Shown: positions 44,013-53,123 of the stretch, in pieces
How positions within the stretch are numbered: the stretch's first letter is position 1
Layout: each line of letters begins with the position of its first letter
Origin: Nitratireductor soli
GTDB taxonomy: Bacteria > Pseudomonadota > Alphaproteobacteria > Rhizobiales > Rhizobiaceae
Length of the DNA: 64,000 bases
NCBI RefSeq assembly: GCF_001050155.1
Contig: NZ_LFVY01000008.1
Coordinates: 181,951-245,950 of the forward strand
Direction: 5' to 3'
Notes under the pieces: generated by a model
The model's database searches: none
What the model was told of the DNA's origin: nothing
What the model saw: the letters and a program-made list of their open reading frames with translations, nothing else
Position numbers and translations under genes: made by a program

Positions 44013-45530
44013 ATGAACCGAGTTGCCGGGCCGCAGCCTGGGAAAATTGGCCACTGGATCAACGGCGGATCGGTGGCGGCGGCTTCCGACAAGACAGCGG
44101 ATGTCTTCAATCCGGCAACTGGCTCCGTCGGTGGCGAGGTTTCGCTGGGGAGCGCCGCCGACGTCGATGCCGCGGTCGCTGCGGCCAAGGCCGCGTTCCC
44201 AGCCTGGTCGGAAACCGCGCCGCTGCGTCGCGCCCGCGTGCTGTTCAAGTTCAAGGAGCTGCTCGATCAAAATCACGACCGGCTTGCCGGGCTGATCACA
44301 CGCGAGCACGGCAAGATCTTTTCGGATGCGAAAGGCGAGGTCACACGCGGTATCGAGGTGGTCGAGTTCGCCTGCGGCATCCCGCATCTGTTGAAGTCAG
44401 AGTATACCGACAACATCGGCGGGGGCATTGACAACTGGAACCTTCGCCAGCCGCTGGGCGTCGTCGCCGGCGTCACGCCGTTCAATTTCCCGGTCATGGT
44501 GCCGATGTGGATGTTCCCGGTCGCGCTGGCCACCGGCAACACCTTCATATTGAAGCCGTCCGAGCGTGATCCGTCGCCCAGCATCCTTTTGGCGGAACTG
44601 CTGAAGCAGGCAGGCCTTCCCGACGGTGTCTTCAACGTGGTGCAAGGTGACAAGGTCGCCGTTGACGCGCTGATTGCCCATGCGGATGTTCAGGCGCTCT
44701 CCTTTGTCGGTTCGACGCCGATCGCCGAGTACATCTATACGGAGGGCACGCGCCACGGAAAGCGTGTTCAGGCGCTCGGCGGCGCCAAGAATCACCTGGT
44801 TGTCATGCCGGACGCCGATCTCGACCAGGTCGTCGACGCATTGGTCGGTGCCGCCTATGGGTCGGCCGGCGAGAGGTGCATGGCGATCTCGGTTGCCGTC
44901 GCCGTCGGCGATGTCGCGGACAGGCTCGTCGCACGGCTCGCCGAACGCGCGCGCGCGCTGCAGATCGGCAACGGCCTGGATCCGAAGGCGGAGATGGGCC
45001 CGCTTGTAACCGGAGCGCACAAGACCAAGGTCGAAGGCTATATCGCCGCCGGCGAGAAAGAGGGCGCCAAGCTCGTCGTCGACGGCCGGGGCCACAAGGT
45101 CGAGGCGCACGAAGGCGGCTTCTTCGTTGGCGGCACGCTGTTCGACAATGTCAGCCCGAAGATGAAGATCTACAAGGACGAGATTTTTGGGCCGGTGCTC
45201 TCGGTCGTGCGCGTCGGGGATTTCGCCGAGGCGGTGGAGCTGATCAACGCTCACGAGTATGGCAATGGCGTGTCGCTCTACACGAGCGACGGTGCCGTTG
45301 CCCGCGCCTTCTCGCGGCAGATACAGGTCGGCATGGTCGGCATCAACGTCCCGATCCCCGTGCCGATGGCATGGCATTCGTTCGGTGGCTGGAAGCGGTC
45401 GCTGTTCGGCGACCACCATGCTTATGGCGAGGAGGGCGTCCGCTTCTACACCCGCTACAAGAGCATCATGCAGCGCTGGCCCGACAGCATCGCCAAGGGC
45501 GCGGAGTTCACAATGCCGGTTGCAAAGTAG
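44013..45530 (+). CDS. mmsA: CoA-acylating methylmalonate-semialdehyde dehydrogenase
   Basis: 505 residues from ATG 44013 with GGAGAAAG upstream. [25 protein letters not shown], the distinctive [40 protein letters not shown] and nucleophile region [11 protein letters not shown] are those of MmsA. It converts malonate or methylmalonate semialdehyde with CoA and NAD to acetyl- or propionyl-CoA. It lies upstream of a LIV-type importer, so it may finish catabolism of an imported compound passing through malonate semialdehyde (for example from beta-alanine or uracil); this is inferred. Confidence 0.93.
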   Translation: MNRVAGPQPGKIGHWINGGSVAAASDKTADVFNPATGSVGGEVSLGSAADVDAAVAAAKAAFPAWSETAPLRRARVLFKFKELLDQNHDRLAGLITREHGKIFSDAKGEVTRGIEVVEFACGIPHLLKSEYTDNIGGGIDNWNLRQPLGVVAGVTPFNFPVMVPMWMFPVALATGNTFILKPSERDPSPSILLAELLKQAGLPDGVFNVVQGDKVAVDALIAHADVQALSFVGSTPIAEYIYTEGTRHGKRVQALGGAKNHLVVMPDADLDQVVDALVGAAYGSAGERCMAISVAVAVGDVADRLVARLAERARALQIGNGLDPKAEMGPLVTGAHKTKVEGYIAAGEKEGAKLVVDGRGHKVEAHEGGFFVGGTLFDNVSPKMKIYKDEIFGPVLSVVRVGDFAEAVELINAHEYGNGVSLYTSDGAVARAFSRQIQVGMVGINVPIPVPMAWHSFGGWKRSLFGDHHAYGEEGVRFYTRYKSIMQRWPDSIAKGAEFTMPVAK

Positions 45531-45732
45531 GGCGCGGTGAGGGCGCCCAGCTTCCGTCACCGGATCCTTGAACACAGAAGCGCCGGGGAGAGAGAAAGGG
45601 AAGCTTGGAAGCGGCCGCGCCGGGTTGGAAGCACGCGCCCCGCGCGGGCTGGCAGGATCGACGAAGCGGTATGGAGAACACCGCATTAGGACCATATCGG
45701 CGTTTAACGCCAAGAACAGGGAGGAGTATACA

Positions 45733-46902
45733 ATGCTTTGGAGTAGAGGAATCGCTGTCGCTGCCCTAACCGCAATCGCGACATTGTCTGGTTTGACATT
45801 GACGCACGCCCAGCAGAAGGAAACAGCGCGGATCGCGTTTCTTGGACCGCTGACCGGCGGAAATTCCGCGACGGGCCTGGGCGGCCGCAATTCGGCTCGG
45901 CTGGCCGTCGACTCGCGCAATGCCGACCCGGACCGCCGCTACGACTATGAGTTGGTCCCCCTGGACGATGAGTGCCTTCCCAATGTCGGGATTCAGGCCG
46001 CCACGCGCGCCGCGACGGACCGCTCTGTCGTTGCGGGCGTGACGCATTTCTGTTCGGCGGTGGCGATCGCGACGGTCGACGTATACAACCGGTTCGAGCT
46101 GCCTGTCGTCGTCTGGGGAGCTATCCTGCCTGCGATCACCCATGGAAATGACTACCCGGAAGTCCATCGCGTCAACGGCTCGATGCTCGATGAGAGCAAG
46201 GTGCTGGTGGAGTTTCTCACCGGGCTTGGCTACAAGAGATGGGCTGTCATTCACGACACGACGGATTACGGCACAGGGTATCTTGCGATACTGCGTGAAA
46301 AACTCGCGGGCTCCGACGTCGAGATCCTCTCCACCTTCGGGGTCGCTGCTGATCAGCAGGATTTTTCGGCCGAGCTGCTGAGGGTCAAGGAGATCGACCC
46401 GCAGATTGTGGTTTTTGCCGGACTCACGCCTCTTGGCGTACGGGTCCGCTCGCAGATGGATCGCCTTGGCGTGAGATCCCAGTTCGCCGGCATATCGGGC
46501 ATCATGTCCGTCTCCTACCATGACGCCCTGGGCAGCCTGTCGGAAGGCACCATATCGGTTCACAACAGCGCGCCGCTCGAAACCCTTCCTGGCGGTCAGA
46601 TGTTTGTCGATGAATATGCAAAAGCCGGCTTTGCGGAGCCACCGGAGCCATACGGACCCTACGCTTTCGTGGCAACAAACCTCATCATCGAGGCCATCGA
46701 GGAGGTTGGGGCGAACCGCGAGGCGGTACGCGACTGGCTGAATACCGTCGAGAACCGCAACTCCATTGCCGGTCCGATCACCTTCGACGAGCACGGGCAC
46801 AACAGCGTAGCCTCGACAAAATATGTGGCACAAGATGGCCGATGGGTTCGCTGGGAGGACAGTCTCTATGCCGCCGGTGAGCGGATGCTGAGCGGGCGGT
46901 AG
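45733..46902 (+). CDS. Periplasmic substrate-binding protein of second LIV-type importer
   Basis: 389 residues from ATG 45733 with GGAGTATACA before it. Signal peptide IAVAALTAIATLSGLTLTHAQ. Mature region starts TARIAFLGPLTGGNSATGLGGRNSARLAVD, typical Peripla_BP_6, and DPQIVVFAGLTPLGVRVRSQM lies in the second lobe. Ligand unknown. The unusual cysteine pair region (DDECLPNVG, THFCSAVAIA) may be a disulfide. It leads the importer operon to 50610; about 160 bp separate it from the permease. Confidence 0.9.
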   Translation: MLWSRGIAVAALTAIATLSGLTLTHAQQKETARIAFLGPLTGGNSATGLGGRNSARLAVDSRNADPDRRYDYELVPLDDECLPNVGIQAATRAATDRSVVAGVTHFCSAVAIATVDVYNRFELPVVVWGAILPAITHGNDYPEVHRVNGSMLDESKVLVEFLTGLGYKRWAVIHDTTDYGTGYLAILREKLAGSDVEILSTFGVAADQQDFSAELLRVKEIDPQIVVFAGLTPLGVRVRSQMDRLGVRSQFAGISGIMSVSYHDALGSLSEGTISVHNSAPLETLPGGQMFVDEYAKAGFAEPPEPYGPYAFVATNLIIEAIEEVGANREAVRDWLNTVENRNSIAGPITFDEHGHNSVASTKYVAQDGRWVRWEDSLYAAGERMLSGR

Positions 46903-47061
46903 GCCCCGGAGAAGCCCAATCACGCGGCCCGCCGCCCCTGCTTGTTTCGATCCTCGCCATAGGGCGCGGAGAGCGTGCGGGCCGCCGTTTCTCGAAACTT
47001 AGCCTTCACAGCCGTGTCCGTGGTGCGCCTGCGGGATGGATGGCATTAGGTAGGAGACTGT

Positions 47062-47982
47062 TTGCAGATGGCAATACTCCTGGAATACTTGTTCAACGGT
47101 GCGTTGCTCGGCGTCATCTATGCGCTTGTCGCCGTCGGTTTCACGCTTTTTTTTGGCGTTCTGGACGTCATCAAGTTCTCACATGGGGACGTGCTGACGC
47201 TGGGCGCATATTCCGGCCTGGCGGCGTTCGTCAGTTTGGAGTTGCTCGGCCTCGACCTGCCTGTCGTTAGCCTCATCTTCGTCCTCGTGGTGGCCATGCT
47301 GGTGACGGGTCTGGCGGGCATCGCGATAGGCCAGTTCTTCGTCGTGCCGATGCGAGGCTCTCCGGCCTTCAACATCTTGCTGATGACCCTGATGATCGGC
47401 ACCGCGATCCATGAATGCATCCGGCTGTTCGTCCCCGGTGGCGCCAATCCGAAGGCGTTTCCGACGTTGCTGCCGCGCACGCCGATTGAGATCGGTGGCG
47501 CCTACATCCGCCTGGACAGCCTCCTGCTTCTCGTCCTTGGCATTGGCGTCATCGTCGTCACCAATTGGATGGTCCGCCACACAAAGCTCGGGCTTGCGAT
47601 CCGAGCCGTCGCGCAGGATGGCGATACCGCCCAGATCATGGGGATTCCCTTCCGTCGCGTGGTGCTTGCCACTTTCGCGCTGGGCTCGATGCTGGCAGGT
47701 GTCGCTGGCGTCATGAACGGGCTCTACTACAGCGAGATCAACTTCAACGTCGGCGTCCTTCTCGGCGTGATCGGTTTCTCCTCGGCGGTGGTCGGCGGGC
47801 TCGGAAGCATATGGGGGGCCATCATCGGCGGTTTCAGCTTCGCGGCGCTGCAGACCGTTTGGGTTCTGTTCTTTCCGGAGATGAGTGGCTATCGGGATGT
47901 GTTCGCCTTCACGACGATTATCGTCCTGATGACCATCTGGCCGACCGGTATCATCGCCGAGCGCTATAGCGAGCGGGTGTAG
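47062..47982 (+). CDS. LIV-type ABC permease, LivH family
   Basis: 306 residues. YLFNGALLGVIYALVAVGFTLFFGVLDVIKFSHGDVLTLGAY is the LivH opening. The cytoplasmic loop TKLGLAIRAVAQDGDTAQIMGIPFRR and SAVVGGLGSIWGAIIGGF are present. The start is TTG 47062 (GGAG five bases away) or ATG 47068. Two bases separate its stop from the LivM ATG. Confidence 0.92.
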   Translation: MQMAILLEYLFNGALLGVIYALVAVGFTLFFGVLDVIKFSHGDVLTLGAYSGLAAFVSLELLGLDLPVVSLIFVLVVAMLVTGLAGIAIGQFFVVPMRGSPAFNILLMTLMIGTAIHECIRLFVPGGANPKAFPTLLPRTPIEIGGAYIRLDSLLLLVLGIGVIVVTNWMVRHTKLGLAIRAVAQDGDTAQIMGIPFRRVVLATFALGSMLAGVAGVMNGLYYSEINFNVGVLLGVIGFSSAVVGGLGSIWGAIIGGFSFAALQTVWVLFFPEMSGYRDVFAFTTIIVLMTIWPTGIIAERYSERV

Positions 47983-47984
47983 AT

Positions 47985-49127
47985 ATGACAGCAAGAAGCT
48001 TGATCTCGTCATCCGCAATCGCTGTCATCGCCATCATACTTGCCGGGACTATTGTGGCCTCGGAGAACCAGTGGGTTATCGCCAGCGCGCTTGTCGCGTC
48101 GCTTTTCCTATCCTTCGGCATTGCCAGAACGAAGGCCGGGCGTGATTTCGCCGCCATTCTGCAAAACTCAGGATCATGGATCGTTCTGCTCATTCCCGTG
48201 GCCGGCCTGGCTATCGGGCTTGCGCTGCATGAAGAGCATTTCGCTTTGATGATGCTTGCGACCGTGCTGATCTACGCACTGGCCTGCATCGGACTTACCA
48301 TCCAGTTCGGCTATGCCGGGGTTATCAATTTTGCAGGCATCGCCTTCTTCGGCATCGGCGGTTATACGGCAGCGGTTCTCGGAGGTATGGGCCTACCTTC
48401 CCTCCTTGTCCTGTTGGCGGGCGGGCTGGTGTCGGCGGCGATTGGCTGCATCCTCATCCTGCCTGTTCTCAGGACAAAGGGCCATTATGCGGCGCTCATT
48501 ACGATAGCATTCGTGCTGTTGTTTCGCAGCTTCCTTGAAGTCAATCATACGCTCGGCGGTCCGCAAGGGCTGAGGGTCGAGAGCGCAACCATCGCCGGCC
48601 AATCGCTGTTCACGGGCATCAGGATAGGTTCGTTCGAGGCTTCGTTCTATCTGAACTATGTCCTTCTCGCGCTTGTCCTTCTCGCGATCTTCTTCCTGAT
48701 GGCCAGGTTCCTCGAGAAAAGCTGGATCGGAATCAACCTCGATTCCATGCGCGAAGACCCTGTGGGCGCGGCCGTGTTCGGCGTCAACGTGGCGTACTGG
48801 CGTATCATGTCCTTCGTTATCGGTAACGTGCTCATCGGTATCGCCGGCGCGACGTTTGCGATGATGCAGACCTTCATTGCGCCGAGCAACTTCACCTTCC
48901 AGCAATCGTTGCTAATGCTGGCGATCGTCGTTCTGGGCGGTATCGGCAATCTATGGGCCGTGATTCCGGCGGCGATCCTCGTCGTCGTCGTGCCGGAGAA
49001 ACTTCAGGCCATCAGCGAGTACCGTTTTCTCGTCTTCGCCATTCTTGTTGTTCTTGTTCTCCGGTTCCGGCCCAACGGGTTGTTCCCGCGTTCCATGCGC
49101 AACTTCAGGAAGGAGGTCGGGCAATGA
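47985..49127 (+). CDS. LIV-type ABC permease, LivM family
   Basis: 380 residues, longer than the first LivM in the window because of an extra N-terminal membrane region of about 80 residues. FGYAGVINFAGIAFFGIGGYTAAVL, RTKGHYAALITIAFVLLF and LEKSWIGINLDSMREDPVGAAVFGVNVAYWR are LivM features. Its stop overlaps the LivG ATG (ATGA). Confidence 0.92.
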   Translation: MTARSLISSSAIAVIAIILAGTIVASENQWVIASALVASLFLSFGIARTKAGRDFAAILQNSGSWIVLLIPVAGLAIGLALHEEHFALMMLATVLIYALACIGLTIQFGYAGVINFAGIAFFGIGGYTAAVLGGMGLPSLLVLLAGGLVSAAIGCILILPVLRTKGHYAALITIAFVLLFRSFLEVNHTLGGPQGLRVESATIAGQSLFTGIRIGSFEASFYLNYVLLALVLLAIFFLMARFLEKSWIGINLDSMREDPVGAAVFGVNVAYWRIMSFVIGNVLIGIAGATFAMMQTFIAPSNFTFQQSLLMLAIVVLGGIGNLWAVIPAAILVVVVPEKLQAISEYRFLVFAILVVLVLRFRPNGLFPRSMRNFRKEVGQ

Positions 49128-49897
49128 GCAAGCTCTTCTCGGCGGACAATGTCTCCGTACGCTTCGGCGGGCTGCAGGCGCTCGACAAGCTGTCGCTCGA
49201 TATCGACGAAGGCACGATCATCGGGTTGATCGGGCCCAACGGATCGGGGAAGACGACCTTCTTTAATGCGGTGACGGGGCTTTGCCGCACGGCCGGCGGC
49301 CAGATCCTGGTTGACGGGGAGGATATTGCCGGCCTCCACCCGCGTCATGTCTACCAGCGGGGCGTGAGCCGGACCTTCCAGCGATCGCGCCTGTGCCTTT
49401 CCCTGTCGGTCTTCGACAATGTGGTGATCGGTAGACAGAACGCCCTTGATCTCACCTTGTTCGGCAATCTCTTCCGCCGCGGACGCTTCATTGAGTCGGT
49501 GCGAGAAAACCACGATAGGGTTCGTGCGCTTTTATCAACCTTCAGCGAGCCGCTTGCAGCGCGGACATTCGATCCGCTTCACACGCTCAGCATGATCGAT
49601 CGCCGTCGAATCGAGGTGTGCCGGGCGCTCATTGCCAACCCGCGGCTGCTCCTGCTCGATGAGCCCTCGGCCGGCATGACGCCTGATGAAACGCACGAGT
49701 TCATGAGTGATATCCTGAAGGTGCGCGGCGATCATCCTCGCATGAGCATCATCATCATCGAGCACGAGATGGACGTCATCCAGCGCGTGGCCGACCGATG
49801 CGTCGTGCTCAATTTCGGCAAGAAGGTCGCCGAGGGCACTTTCGATGCCGTCGTCGCCGACCCCTGGGTTCAGGAGGCCTATCTGGGAAGCTCATGA
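49124..49897 (+). CDS. LIV-type ABC ATPase, LivG family
   Basis: 257 residues. Walker A GPNGSGKTT, VSRTFQRSRLCLSLSVFDNV and Walker B LLLLDEPSAGMTP are intact. The signature position reads LSMIDRRRIEVCRAL, a divergent LivG form lacking the usual GGQ. H-loop in IIIIEHEMDVIQRVADR. Overlaps both neighbours by 4 bp. Confidence 0.92.
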   Translation: MSKLFSADNVSVRFGGLQALDKLSLDIDEGTIIGLIGPNGSGKTTFFNAVTGLCRTAGGQILVDGEDIAGLHPRHVYQRGVSRTFQRSRLCLSLSVFDNVVIGRQNALDLTLFGNLFRRGRFIESVRENHDRVRALLSTFSEPLAARTFDPLHTLSMIDRRRIEVCRALIANPRLLLLDEPSAGMTPDETHEFMSDILKVRGDHPRMSIIIIEHEMDVIQRVADRCVVLNFGKKVAEGTFDAVVADPWVQEAYLGSS

Positions 49898-50610
49898 GTG
49901 GACATCTGACAACCGACCAAATCATTGCGGCCTACGGCAGCGCGCGCGTCCTCTCGGGGGTCTCGATCAACGCGAAACCTGGTGCCATCACCAGCATTCT
50001 CGGTGCCAACGGAGCCGGCAAGACCTCGCTGATACGGGCCATCCTTGGGCTTCTTCCGACAAGCAAAGGCAGGATCGAGCTCGACGGCGAGATATTGTCT
50101 GACCTCAGCCCGCATGCGCGTGTCGCTCGTGGACTTGGCTGCGTACCCGAGGGGCGAAAGGTTTTCCCGAAGATGACCGTCGAGGAGAATCTTCGGGTCG
50201 GAGCTTATCTTTCCAACGACAAGGACTTGGTGGAAGGGCGCTTGCAAAAGGTCTACCAGACCTTCCCGCGGCTGAATGAGCGCAAGCAGCAATTCGCCGG
50301 GACCATGTCCGGCGGGGAGCAGGCGATGGTTTCGATCGGCCGGGCGCTGATGAGCGAACCCCGCGTCCTGCTCATCGATGAACCGTCGCTTGGCCTTTCG
50401 CCGGCGCTGGTGCGCGAATCCTTCGCTCTTATCCGCGACATCAACAGATCCGGCGTATCAATCCTGCTGGTGGAGCAGAACGTCCAGCAAACCCTGGCAA
50501 TCGCCGACTACGGCTACGTGATCAGCCAGGGAACCGTGGTCGCTCAGGGAACCTCCGAGGAACTGCAGAACGACCCGGAGATGAAGAAGGCATATTTTGG
50601 CATCAGATAG
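49894..50610 (+). CDS. LIV-type ABC ATPase, LivF family
   Basis: 238 residues. Walker A GANGAGKTS, GLGCVPEGRKVFPKMTVEENL, MSGGEQAMVSIGRALM and LLIDEPSLGLSP are all present. LLVEQNVQQTLAIADYGYVI closes the family pattern. Last gene of the second LIV operon; start ATG 49894 overlaps the LivG stop. Confidence 0.93.
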   Translation: MSGHLTTDQIIAAYGSARVLSGVSINAKPGAITSILGANGAGKTSLIRAILGLLPTSKGRIELDGEILSDLSPHARVARGLGCVPEGRKVFPKMTVEENLRVGAYLSNDKDLVEGRLQKVYQTFPRLNERKQQFAGTMSGGEQAMVSIGRALMSEPRVLLIDEPSLGLSPALVRESFALIRDINRSGVSILLVEQNVQQTLAIADYGYVISQGTVVAQGTSEELQNDPEMKKAYFGIR

Positions 50611-51063
50611 TATGTCTGGGTAAGGTTCAATCGCACATGACGGCGCATGCAAGGAGACGGGCGATTGTCATGAATTGTCACATCAGGCGCGAACAAGGCC
50701 CGAGAACCCGGCCTGTGCCATGTCGCAGGCTGACACCATTCCGCAACTGCAGGTCATCGGCTTTTCTTGCGAAAGCGTTTCCCGTCCTCGCGCCTATGGC
50801 TATCCTCGCGTGTGTTTTGACGCTCGTCGCGCATTTGTCGCCTGCAACCGGCACTGACGATCGTTTTTATCTCCCGGCCTGCAATGAGCAGCAGTTGCTG
50901 GTGCCATTCTTGCCGATTTTCTGATGCGGGCGGATCAGACAGTCAATTGTATCGTTGCCGCAAACTTGCTGTCTCGAGCCGCCACAACGATCTTGCCGCC
51001 TACCCCCGTCAAGCGGCCGGCAGCCTATGACCAGCAAGCACACTCTTCAAAGGATATTGCCCA
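50611..51063. other. Gene-free stretch
   Basis: Between the LivF gene and the amidotransferase gene. Two short plus-strand frames overlap here, but neither has recognisable domains and their codon pattern is unconvincing. No hairpin with a T tract was found. Confidence 0.5.
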
Positions 51064-51801
51064 ATGACAAAGGCCGTCACGAAAACCAAAACCGCTCTTG
51101 CTGTTCGCCATGTCCATTTCGAGAGCCTCGGCACGCTCGAGTTTGAATTGGAGCAGGCCGGCTACGAGCTTCGCTACGTCGATGTGGCAAGCGAGGATAT
51201 CGCCCTTATTGACCCTGTGAGCTGCGACCTTCTGGCTATTCTTGGCGGCCCTATTGGTGTCTATGACACCCAAACCTATCCCTTTGTCCAGGCGGAACTT
51301 GCCTTTATCAAGGCTCGACTGAGCGCCGATCTGCCTACGCTCGGCATTTGCCTCGGCGCCCAACTGATCGCCGCCGCGCTTGGCGCCAGGGTTGCGCCGA
51401 CCGGTGTGAAGGAGATTGGGTTCGCTCCGATTGACTTGACCAAAGCCGGAGAGCACAGCCCCCTACGCCATCTCGCTGGTTGCCCAGTGCTTCACTGGCA
51501 CGGTGACGCGTTCGACCTGCCGACAGGAACGGAATTACTCGCCACGACTAAAACTGCCAACCAGGCGTTTGCTGCAGGGCCCAACATACTGGCGCTCCAG
51601 TTCCATCTTGAAGCCGACACCAGTACCGATCTTGAAGCCTGGCTAGTCGGACATGCCGTCGAGCTTATCCATGCCGAGGTCGGCCCGGAGCTGATCCGCG
51701 CCGATGCACGGAGACATGGTTCGGCGCTACGTGAAGCCGGTCGGGCTGTCTTCGCCGAATGGCTGGCCAAAATTCAACACCCGTCCCACCCAGTCCCGTG
51801 A
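51064..51801 (+). CDS. Class I glutamine amidotransferase-fold protein
   Basis: 245 residues. The nucleophile Cys96 sits in PTLGICLGAQLIAAALG, and His181/Glu183 in LQFHLEAD complete the catalytic triad. The N-terminal half has AILGGPIGVYDTQTYPF, a GMP-synthase-like subgroup of unknown substrate. It is clearly homologous to the gene at 58511. It follows the second LIV operon by 453 bp. It could be an amide hydrolase in nitrogen-compound catabolism. Confidence 0.9.
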   Translation: MTKAVTKTKTALAVRHVHFESLGTLEFELEQAGYELRYVDVASEDIALIDPVSCDLLAILGGPIGVYDTQTYPFVQAELAFIKARLSADLPTLGICLGAQLIAAALGARVAPTGVKEIGFAPIDLTKAGEHSPLRHLAGCPVLHWHGDAFDLPTGTELLATTKTANQAFAAGPNILALQFHLEADTSTDLEAWLVGHAVELIHAEVGPELIRADARRHGSALREAGRAVFAEWLAKIQHPSHPVP

Positions 51802-52198
51802 TGGTTGACGGCCTGCACTGTGGTAGCGGCAGGCCGATCGGCATTAAGGGACACGGAGCCGGCAGCAGGCCGGTTAGGGTGTCGCTTCTAGGGAGCGCTA
51901 CCGTCAATCCCCACACCTACCGGATATACGCTACAGGCTCCGATTGTTCTCGCAGGCTCTGGCGGCATAGCCGTATGGTCTGTTTATTGCCGGGAGCCGA
52001 CCGACAGCTTCAGACGATCAAAAAGCGATAGCACACCTTCAACAAGAAGGGACTGAGGTATCAAACTTGTCCCTTCGCGGCAGCGCGCTGAAGTCGAAAA
52101 GCAGCCGGAATCAACGTGAACTTGCCGGCGAGAGAGGTGGTGCCGGTTTCTGAGACAGGGGCTTAAGGTGGATCGACCGATGAAAAGGACGATCCAGC
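51802..52198. other. Gene-free stretch with repeat C
   Basis: No gene supported. Holds the third 75-bp repeat (51896-51970) and the presumed left end of the IS3-family remnant that begins before 52199. Confidence 0.5.
51896..51970 (+). repeat. 75-bp dispersed repeat, copy C
   Basis: Gap-free match to copies at 34138 and 40290, nearest to copy A. It lies about 230 bp before an IS3-family remnant. Confidence 0.8.
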
Positions 52199-52815
52199 AT
52201 GAAAACACGCAGACGGTTTACGGCCGAGTTCAAGGCCAAGGTCGCACTTGAGGCGATCCGCGGCGAGCGGACGATTTCGGAGCTGGCGACGAAGCACCAG
52301 CTTCATCCCAACCAGATCACCCAGTGGAAACGGCAAGCCATCGAGAACCTGGCCAAGGCTTCCGATGCCTAGGCCGGCCGGGAAGCCGAGGTGACGAAGC
52401 TGCACGCCAAGATCGGTCAGCTTGTCGTCGAGCGGGATTTTTTGGCCAAGGCCTTCGATCGCTGAGCCTGGATCGGAGGAGAATGATGATTGATCCCGAT
52501 CACAACCGGCTCTCGATCCGCCGCCAGTGCGAACTGGTCTCGATCTCGCGGGCATCGTTCTATCGACAGCCGGCGGGCGAGACGCCTGAGAACTTGGAAC
52601 TGATGCGCATCATCGACGAGGCCTTCATGGAAATGCCTTGGTATGGCTCCAGGCAGATGGCGCGGCACCTGCGGCGTCAAGGCTGGTGCGTCGGCCGCAA
52701 GCGGGTCCGACGGCTGATGCGCAGAATAGGTCTGTCGCCGATCTATCAGGCTCCGAAGACCAGCGAGCCGCATCCCCAGCACCGCATCTATCCCTATCTC
52801 AGACGCCGTCACCTC
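52199..52815 (+). mobile_element. IS3-family transposase remnant (orfA nonsense-mutated, orfB truncated)
   Basis: OrfA starts at ATG 52199: [19 protein letters not shown] and [18 protein letters not shown], then an in-frame TAG at 52370, followed in frame by [26 protein letters not shown] to a stop at 52463. OrfB (from ATG 52483, other frame) reads [52 protein letters not shown] and then loses similarity near 52810, before the DDE catalytic core. So transposition function is gone. Bases 52816-53063 have no gene I can support. Confidence 0.88.
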
Positions 52816-53063
52816 GGAAGACTGGGAGCACCATATACACGGGAGGTCGCGACGTTTCCGGCTGGGGTGGACGCCGCGTCGAAATATTGGCCGCCTGTCG
52901 CGCGAGCCGATAACGTTTACGGAGGGAGCAATCTTGTGTGTAGTTGAGCCGACGGAAGACTACCTACCCGCCGCCGAGTGGCGTGGGCAGGTCAGGGAAA
53001 CCGGTTTTCTTGCCAATTGAACATCGGGGTTCGGCCCACCGTTTTTCGACAAGATCCCTCAGC

Positions 53064-53089
53064 AAAAAAACCAGGCATGAAGCCTGGCA
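53064..53089 (-). terminator. Rho-independent terminator of the minus-strand amine operon
   Basis: On the minus strand a stem of CCAGGC/GCCTGG with a five-base loop is followed by seven T residues. It lies 35 bp past the stop of the aldehyde dehydrogenase gene, the last gene of the minus-strand operon 57610-53124. Confidence 0.85.
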
Positions 53090-53123
53090 GTAATTGTCCA
53101 AGGAGGGACGGGAGGAATTGGTT

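Noticed and set aside
50637..50924. Short plus-strand frames in the gap before the amidotransferase gene
   Set aside because: No family similarity, overlapping alternatives and no clear ribosome site.
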